NCBI GenBank assembly: GCA_003013855.2
Contig: ML058447.1
Location: 62,001-126,000, forward strand
Length of the DNA: 64,000 nucleotides
Direction: 5' to 3'
DNA from: Liriodendron chinense
Taxonomy: Eukaryota > Streptophyta > Magnoliopsida > Magnoliales > Magnoliaceae
Below are positions 57,637-64,000 of this stretch, in pieces; position 1 is the first letter of the stretch, and each line of letters begins with the position of its first letter. Position numbers and translations under genes: made by a program. The notes under the pieces are model-generated. The model did no database searches. It was given only the letters and a program-made list of their open reading frames with translations, and was not told the DNA's origin.

Positions 57637-59699
57637 TAAAATCCAAATTATCATTTAGGAAACCCATGGGATTGGACTCACATTCAAATGCAAAATCTAA
57701 AGTCCAACTTCATGTGTTACCTAGGATATGTATTGGGCCCATTGAGAAAAGCAAGGCCCATCTTAAAGAAGGTAGCATGGCATGCCGTAGGCAAGAAAAG
57801 TCTATCATCCAAGGACACATTTTGGACAACAAACGCACTCAAGTGCCATGAGATCAACAAAGGATGAGAATCCTACTTCACATGAGAAGCCCCTCTTCAA
57901 AGTCCATATGTGGCCAAGGATTGGCCCACTTTTAGGCCAAAGCCATGATTCTCACTTAAGATGTGCCCACCTTTTACACATGTATATGGACAAATGGAGA
58001 ATAGGAGGGAAATGGGCCTCCAAGAGAAACCCAAATGCCTCATCTCAATGGATTGGAGGGAGCACGTAGCCCACTTTAAAGCATGAGAACCCATTCATGG
58101 ATCAACCATGGGCAACCTTATGTGCCTCATCTTGATGAAAGTTTTGACCATGAGAATACAACAGGGAGGTCTACCCACAAACATATGGATCAAAGAGGCC
58201 AATGGTAAAAATTTTGATGCACATAGCCCACATGAGGAGTCAAAGTTGGAAATGCCCATATAAGGGCGAGTTTGGGCAACTTATGTGCACCAATTTCTTT
58301 ACAAAGCAAGGGAGACCATTTGAGCACAAAAGGGCATGGCTTGATGAGTCACCCAACCATCATGAAAATGGATAAGAATGGTACACATAGCCCAGTTAAA
58401 TATCAAAATCCAAAATGTCCCAAAGCATGGGACAAAAATGGGCAACTTATGGGTATCATTCTTTCTCACAAATTGAAAGAAAAATCACTCATATTTGAGA
58501 ATGATGGTGGATGACCCACCAAGCCCCTAAAGAAAAGTTCAAGGAGCTATGATCGCATGGATGGCTCACTGGAGGATCATCCATTTGAGGTTGATAACAT
58601 TAAAGGGAAACTCTTGAGAACCACATTCCTACCACAAGGAAAAATCATTTGAACTTAGTGAGATTGTTGGAACAACTCACTCATGGGACTTGTGGATGAT
58701 CAAGTAACCCAAGTCCTCCATCCATCAAAAGAAAAAGCATGAAAGGAAAAAAGCCTACATGGACAAAGTGTAGTGGTGCACACATGGTCTAAAGAAATCC
58801 AAGCTTCAATGAAGGCCCAAAAGCCCATCATATGGAAAAACTTCAAGGAACCCACCACACTTTGTACAAGGATGTACATCATAATCAAGAGATGGTGAAA
58901 GATTTGGGCTACTTGTCCATAAAGGCCCACCTATAAAAAATCTAGCCTACTTGAGATCCAAGTGAAGGATGGGCTAGTCACCTTGGTCCATACACATGTG
59001 AAGAAAGATGGGGTCACCCAAAGTGAGCCCCATGAGCCCAAAACTTGAGATGGGCCTTACCATGCCCATGGGCCCAAATCTTGGAAAGAAGATGGAAAAG
59101 AAAAAGAAAGCTCCAAAGGAAATGACAAGGGCAAGAAAGTAAGAGGGAGCCCAAAATGAAGCATTGGGCCCAACAAATACACCAAGGGCCATGACTTCAC
59201 TTTGAGCCCATTTGATACATATGAAAAGAGGCCCAACTCCCATGAAAGAGATAGTATATTTTGCCATGCACACTTGATGGACATAGCAAAATTACCCTTT
59301 ACATACACATGAAGGGAGTATGAAAAGAAGAAAAAAAGGAAAGAATGGAAAGCTTGCAATGTCCTTCTCCATGCACCACCTTTGAAAGAGATTTGAGATC
59401 TAGAAAATGGCCCAAAAATACTTGGGCCCGCCTTCACTCCTTTTGGAATAGCTACATGGAAAAAGAAAAGAGGCATGAGAGGAGATAATGAAGAAGGAAA
59501 ATAACAAGAAAGAGAAAGGAAGTGGTCCATACCTTTACCACTCACTAAAGAGGGACTACCTTGCTGTCCCAAAACTTCCCTAAGGCCCACCACCTGAAAA
59601 GGGCAAAGAACCACCAAAAAAGAGAAAGGAAACTTGAAGAAAGAGAGAGTATGAGAGAGAGAAGAGAGAGATTGCACGTTGAAGGGGGCAAGGGTGCCC
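57637..59699. other. Purine-rich non-coding region (possible antisense leader or intron)
   Basis: Short phrases such as TGGGCAACTTATGTG, GCCCACATGAGG and AAGCCCATC recur in degenerate form. No coding similarity is seen. If the promoter near 59704 is real, this would be the leader and first intron of antisense gene B. Confidence 0.4.
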
Positions 59700-59703
59700 C
59701 ATG

Positions 59704-59712
59704 TTATATAGA
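59704..59712 (-). promoter_or_regulatory. Possible TATA box of antisense gene B
   Basis: On the minus strand, TTCTATATAAC is followed by a C/T-rich leader with CTCTCTCTTCTCTCTCTC, which is typical of plant core promoters. The GC-rich motif lies about 55 bp upstream. There is no transcript evidence, so this is inference. Confidence 0.4.
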
Positions 59713-59765
59713 AAAGGGGAGGGCACCCTTTTACCCAGCCCACCAAAGAAACCGGGGGTCAGAGA

Positions 59766-59794
59766 CCGTCCGGGCGGCCCATAGGAGGCTGTCC
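59766..59794. promoter_or_regulatory. GC-rich inverted-repeat motif, third copy
   Basis: It matches the LTR copy at 25 of 29 positions and contains GGGCGGCCCATAG. A minus-strand TATA lies at 59704-59712. On the plus strand CTATATGAAA follows within about 15 bp. Confidence 0.5.
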
Positions 59795-60114
59795 TACCCC
59801 CTACCTATATGAAATGATTTCTCCTCCCCTCCTTGGGAAGAACTCCTCCTTGGGAAGGGTGGTTGCAAGTGAATCTTGTACCTCCATGTAAGAATGAAGT
59901 GATGGAAGAGAATGGTGAGAAAAAGGAAGAAATCTCACCAAAATCTCATCCTGTGAGAAATTGGTGGGAAATTGGCTTAATGATGTGGAAAAGTTTCATG
60001 GAATTTTCAAGGAAAAGAAAGAAAAAGATTGACTTGGTCAAACAGTGATCTCAACCATCCAAGGGTATATCCTGACGATCTGAACCATTCCAAGAAGAAT
60101 TCCCAGAGTCTCCT
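59795..60114. other. Spacer before the 149-bp array
   Basis: The sequence is purine-rich, with no coding similarity and no repeat that I can define. Confidence 0.4.
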
Positions 60115-61215
60115 CCCTCGATTGCTACTGTTTTGTACATATTTGCTCGTTCGAAGACCTTAAACTTCGTCGGGATCAATATCCCGAGAGATTTTCAATA
60201 AAAACCAGCATCGGTCTTCATTAAGGCCTGATGACTCCGGACACTTTCTAAAAAATAAAAAAAGTGTGATTTCCAGCATCGCTTGCACAGCTTTATGGTC
60301 CGAAGACCTTAAACTACGTCGGGATCAATATCCCGAGAGATTTTCAATAAAAATCGGCATCGGTCTTCATTAAGGCCTGATGACTCCGGACACTTTCTAA
60401 AAAACAAAAAAAGTTGATTTCCAGCATTGCTTGCACAGCTTTATGGTCCGAAGACCTTTAACTACGTCGGGATCAATATCTCAAGAGATTTTCAATAAAA
60501 ACAGGCATCGGTCTTCATTAAGGCCTGATGACTCCGGACACTTTCTAAAAAACAAAAAAAGTGTGATTTCCAGCATCGCTTGCACAGCTTTATGGTCCGA
60601 AGACCTTAAATTACGTCGGGATCAAGATCCCGAGGGACTTTTAATAAAAACCGGTAGCAGTCTGGATCGTCGAATCAAGATCCGCTGATACCGGACATTT
60701 TCCAAAAAACAAAAAATATATGCTCTGTTTGTACAGTTTTCGGTCCGAAGACCTTAAACTACGTCGGGAACAAAATCCCGAGAGATTTCCAATAAAAACT
60801 AGTGTTGATCTTGACCGCTCAAATTGAGATTTAACAGCCTGGAACATTTTTCGAAAAATCACAAAAAGAATGTATTTTCAGCATGTACAGATTTTGGTCC
60901 GAAGACCTTAAACTACACTGGGATTAATTTCTCGGGGGACCTTTCTCGCTTTCAACTAAAAACCGGCATCGGCCTCGACCGTTGGGATCAAGGTCTGATA
61001 ACCCGGATCATTTTCAAAATACCAAAAAGATTTCAAGCCTTCCATAAAAACTAGCATCAACCTCGATTACCCGAGTTAAAATCTGGAACTTTTTCAAAAA
61101 TACAAAAAAATAAAAAATAAAAATAAAAATTTCACCATTAATTTCAACTGCACAAATTTATCTCCAGCGGTCCGAAGACCTAAAACTACACTGGGATTAA
61201 CTTCTCGGGGGCTTT
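60115..61215 (+). repeat. 149-bp tandem array (about 7 units)
   Basis: The word CGAAGACC starts at 60152, 60301, 60449, 60598, 60746 and 60900, and after a decayed stretch at 61173. The spacing is therefore 148-149 bp, loosening towards the 3' end. Units carry GGTCCGAAGACC (a 4-bp stem with a CGAA loop) and CGGGATCAATATCCCG (a 6-bp stem). The first units are nearly identical and the later ones diverged. Tandem arrays in the 3' non-coding part of Tat/Ogre elements are known seeds of satellite DNA. Confidence 0.85.
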
Positions 61216-61744
61216 CTTTCCTAACCTGTTCCAGGCATGGCTGACACTTGATCGTACGGGCGTCTGGAATCTTTTAAACAGGTAAGGGCTGAGGCGGGCA
61301 GAACTCCGCAATCCTGTTCGTGTTGAACGCACCGTGATAGACAACCTTGATTTGGAAGTCACTGTTGAATCTGATGGATGTTCCTTGTTCCTAAAACTCA
61401 TGAAGGGGATTAAGGCTGTTGGGAGGTGGAGCGCACCCTCACGGAATTGTGAGCAACGTAAGGCCCCAAACTGGATTGACTAAGGGAAATGTGAGGATGT
61501 GGCTCATTTTGTGGCCGAAGGAGTCCGTCGGACGATACGTGGTCTATGTGCATTGCACATGAGGAACAGGCAACTTTGTGGGTGTGTTGACTGAAAACTC
61601 TCAAAATCCCCTCATCCGAAGATGTAAAACTACGGCACTTAACTGTGTGAGACTCGTCTTGCTCGCTGACGTAAAATGGATCGGGTGCCTTACCAGCAGT
61701 AGAAGCTGGAAGTGGATGAAAATTCCATACTTTTCCCTGCATTT
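61216..61744. other. Retrotransposon 3' region, nothing recognised
   Basis: The base composition is more balanced than around it, but I recognise no protein motif, repeat or RNA. Confidence 0.4.
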
Positions 61745-62110
61745 CAGAAAAATCACAAAATACAAAAACATTGCAAAATCACCTCTTCAAAAATCACAAA
61801 AATATTTCCCTTTCAAACAAAATGTTATCAAAAATCACAAAAATATTTCTCTTGCTTTCAAAGAAAATGCTTCGAAAATCACAAAAAAATATTTCTATTG
61901 CTTTCAAATCAAATACTTGCGAAAATCACAAAAAAATATTTCCCTTGCTTTCAACAAAATATTGTCAAAAATCACAAAAAAATATTTCCCTTGCTTTCAA
62001 TCAAAATATTGTCAAAAATCACAAAAATATTTCCTTTGCTTTCAATAACCGATCTTTATCCTGACCACTCAGGTAAAGATTCGGACCACATATTTACAAA
62101 AATCACAAAA
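61745..62110 (+). repeat. ~46-bp tandem array (AAAATCACAAAAATATTTCC units)
   Basis: About seven units share AAAATCACAAAAA, ATATTTC and TTGCTTTCAA. The period is 40-47 bp. It is AT-rich and lies in the 3' non-coding part of the retrotransposon. The lysine-rich repeat peptides it can encode in three frames are artefacts. Confidence 0.85.
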
Positions 62111-62955
62111 ATTGTCACTAGTCCCCAGCACTACACTTCAGGAGTCTTGAACTCCACTTTCTTCACAGTATGGGATGACGGATCCAATCGCCCGCAAATT
62201 GGAATCTTGACCAAAACGGGCAACCAAACACCATCTCAATCACACGTATGCCCAGAAGAACATCTTGAAGTCGGATAGCATCCTCGTACATTCTCATTAG
62301 CAAAGAAACAGCATCTTGGGACGATGGACCTGATCGATCACGGGTCGGGATCTTGACCAACCTGCTGACCAAACATCCGCATTAAAAAGAAAAACCCCAG
62401 GAAAGCACAACCCTGGAAGTAATAAGCTCTAAGTTCTCTGCATCACCAGCAAAAGCAAAATCATCAAACTGAAAGAGAATGAGCCAAACCATGCATTCAT
62501 CATGCATCTCCATGCATCAGCATCCATTGCATCAATCATCATGTTTACCTGCTTTCAAAATAAAGATTGGTTAGCCAAAGACCCCACAGGCATCCCTAGT
62601 GGAGGCACGTGCAGACCAGATTTTCATTTTAAAAAGACAAAAAAATATTCCTATTTGCAAATAAAAACCCCACGGAGTATCACTCCCTAGAGTAGGTATC
62701 TTTTCAAAAATTCAAAAAATATTTTCTCAGTAGAGCGTTCTGCCTCCAACACATCAGGAGATCTTCCATATCTCTGGGTAGGAACCGACACAAAAATCAA
62801 ATAAGATCCGATGTCTCGCGGTTTCCCCGGAGGCCATTGGATCCAATGCACTCAAAGTACGGTCGAACTGAACTCCAGTGTCAGTGCGGTCGTACCACAT
62901 GCCAAGATACAAAAGATGAAAGCCAAAAGGCTCGGTCACAGAAACCATTTTGAAC
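62111..62955. other. Retrotransposon 3' region, nothing recognised
   Basis: Short A-rich words related to the preceding array recur near 62630-62720. There is no gene or RNA that I can support. Confidence 0.4.
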
Positions 62956-63890
62956 AGGTGGAAACTGATGAATTGTAACCCAAGTATCAAAATCAGCAGA
63001 TTGGGTGGAAAGAGTTCACCCGCACATACCTAGGCGTGGATGCCTGAAGTACCTTGACTGAGTCCAAGTCGGCGTAGTAGAATCCCGTAAGACTATCTGA
63101 CGCAGGGCGTCTAACCACTTTGACAGTCAAGCGAAACAAGTACTCCTGGAGTGATCTGGGAAAACATCAAACATCACACAATCAGTCTCAGGGTCAGCAT
63201 CCTCGTAAGACTACGGACGCAGAGGCTCTGCTGTACCTTTCCGATGTTAGTACCGATCGGGAATGAAAGGGTTGCGATTGGGTACCCAGGTTGCAGCAAA
63301 CTGCAGGGACAATCGCAACGTTTTCTCCAAACTCCCGCGGTATGTGCGAGTTATCAATCTCCAGACAATGAACTGACTTAGATACAAAGGATAACAAAAA
63401 TTCCAGACCACAATCAAGGAAAGAATGAATTGCAAACTAAGCATCGAAACCAGTAGATCGGGTGGAAAGAGCCCACCCGCACATACCTAGGCGTGGATGC
63501 CTGAAGTACCTTGACTGAGTCCAAGTCGGCGTAGTAGAATCCGGTAAGACTATCTGACGCAGGGCGTCTAACCACTTTGACAGTCAAGCGAAACAAGTAC
63601 TCCTGGAGTGATCCGGGAAAACATCGAACATACAATCAATCACAGGGTCAGTAACCTAGTAAGACTACGGACGCAGAGGCTCTGCTGTACCTTTCCGATG
63701 TTAGTACCGATCGGGAATGAAAGGGTTGCGATTGGGTACCCAGGTTGCAGCGCATGCAGGGACAATCGCAACGTTTTCTCCAAACTCCCGCGGTATGTGC
63801 GAGTGATCGGTTTCCAAACGATCAACTGGCACAGATGCAAAGGCAAGCAAAGATTTCAGACCATGATCCATGAATGATCGGGTCAGAAGT
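62956..63890 (+). repeat. ~457-bp tandem duplication next to the 3' LTR
   Basis: The block with ACATACCTAGGCGTGG (63024 and 63481) and GGGTTGCGATTGGGTACCC (about 63270 and 63723) occurs twice with an offset of 453-457 bp and few differences. After the second copy a third, partial match begins at about 63830. Confidence 0.85.
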
Positions 63891-63935
63891 GGGGTGTCCA
63901 CTCGCTTTGGCATTCGGTTGCACGCAACCTCTGCC

Positions 63936-63944
63936 AAAGAGAGG
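63936..63944 (+). other. Possible polypurine tract
   Basis: AAAGAGAGG followed by CATC immediately precedes the 3' LTR. It is short for a plus-strand primer site, so the call rests mainly on position. Confidence 0.4.
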
Positions 63945-63948
63945 CATC

Positions 63949-64000
63949 TGTAGACACCCCACCTTCGGCTACACTGTTGGTAGAGATAGCTGGATGGCTA
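63949..64000 (+). repeat. Start of the 3' LTR (cut by the window end)
   Basis: From TGTAGACACC the sequence matches the 5' LTR start at 41357 for about 50 bp, differing only at the last base or two of the window. This proves the LTR boundary and the size of the element. Confidence 0.92.

Larger units (their letters stand above)
41357..64000 (+). mobile_element. Giant Tat-lineage Ty3/Gypsy LTR retrotransposon (3' end outside window)
   Basis: TGTAGACACCCCACCTTCGG starts at 41357 and the same sequence recurs at 63949, matching to the window end apart from the final base or two. The element spans 22.6 kb before the 3' LTR, or about 24 kb if the LTR is 1.5 kb. Lineage evidence: an extra RNase H after the usual one, a protease motif DNGSSLNV, a tRNA-Arg-like primer site, and antisense ORFs between pol and the 3' LTR, as described for Tat elements such as Grande. 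There is no long ORF before gag, which argues against Ogre proper. All retroviral-type genes carry stops or frameshifts. A flanking 5-bp duplication (TATCC) is predicted beyond the window. Confidence 0.88.

Noticed and set aside
60115..61215. CRISPR-like array
   Set aside because: The whole 149-bp unit repeats, with no short repeat separated by unique spacers, and the genome is a plant.
61578..62278. Overlapping ORFs with repeated NHKKIFPLLS-like peptides
   Set aside because: They arise in three frames from the 46-bp AT-rich tandem array and have no protein-family features.

Overview
This is a stretch of nuclear DNA from a flowering plant. It has spliced genes with GT-AG introns and plant-type LINEs, TRIMs, hAT and Tourist MITEs. 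It also carries a Tat-lineage Ty3/Gypsy retrotransposon and many copies of a GGGCCCACC-containing MITE core. My impression that it is a magnoliid or similar early-diverging lineage rests on memory of that MITE core and is only inference. Gene density is very low: I can support two host genes.

Layout. (1) 838-14229, plus strand: the last three coding exons of a condensin CAP-H (Barren) gene. The two introns hold a nest of transposons: an old LINE fragment split by a solo LTR, a MITE-like element split by a nearly full-length LINE with a 14-bp target duplication, and a tiny TRIM. (2) 14230-24850: intergenic DNA built from MITEs, including three adjacent copies of one core with unrelated outer inverted repeats. 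(3) 24951-25523, plus strand: an intact single-exon gene for a DUF4408/DUF761-type membrane protein. (4) 25524-41356: intergenic DNA with a second TRIM (interrupted by a MITE), hAT MITEs with 8-bp duplications, a 904-bp solo LTR, a Tourist element and many palindromic MITEs. (5) 41357 to the window end: one giant LTR retrotransposon, at least 22.6 kb, whose 3' LTR begins at 63949.

The giant element is the main point of interest. Its order is LTR, primer site, gag, protease, reverse transcriptase, RNase H, a second RNase H and integrase, all carrying stops and frameshifts. Downstream come about 12.7 kb of accessory DNA: a four-copy hairpin repeat, an antisense spliced gene of uncertain family (possibly DUF7745-like), an antisense plant-mobile-domain gene, and three tandem repeat blocks. 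A dual RNase H plus antisense ORFs between pol and the 3' LTR fits what is known of Tat elements such as maize Grande. A GC-rich inverted-repeat motif occurs just upstream of the LTR TATA box and again near the likely 5' ends of both antisense genes, which suggests shared promoter logic.

The most novel-looking signals are the covarying hairpins after the integrase stop (51733-51947), the MITE copies with copy-specific outer inverted arms, and the repeated promoter-like motif.
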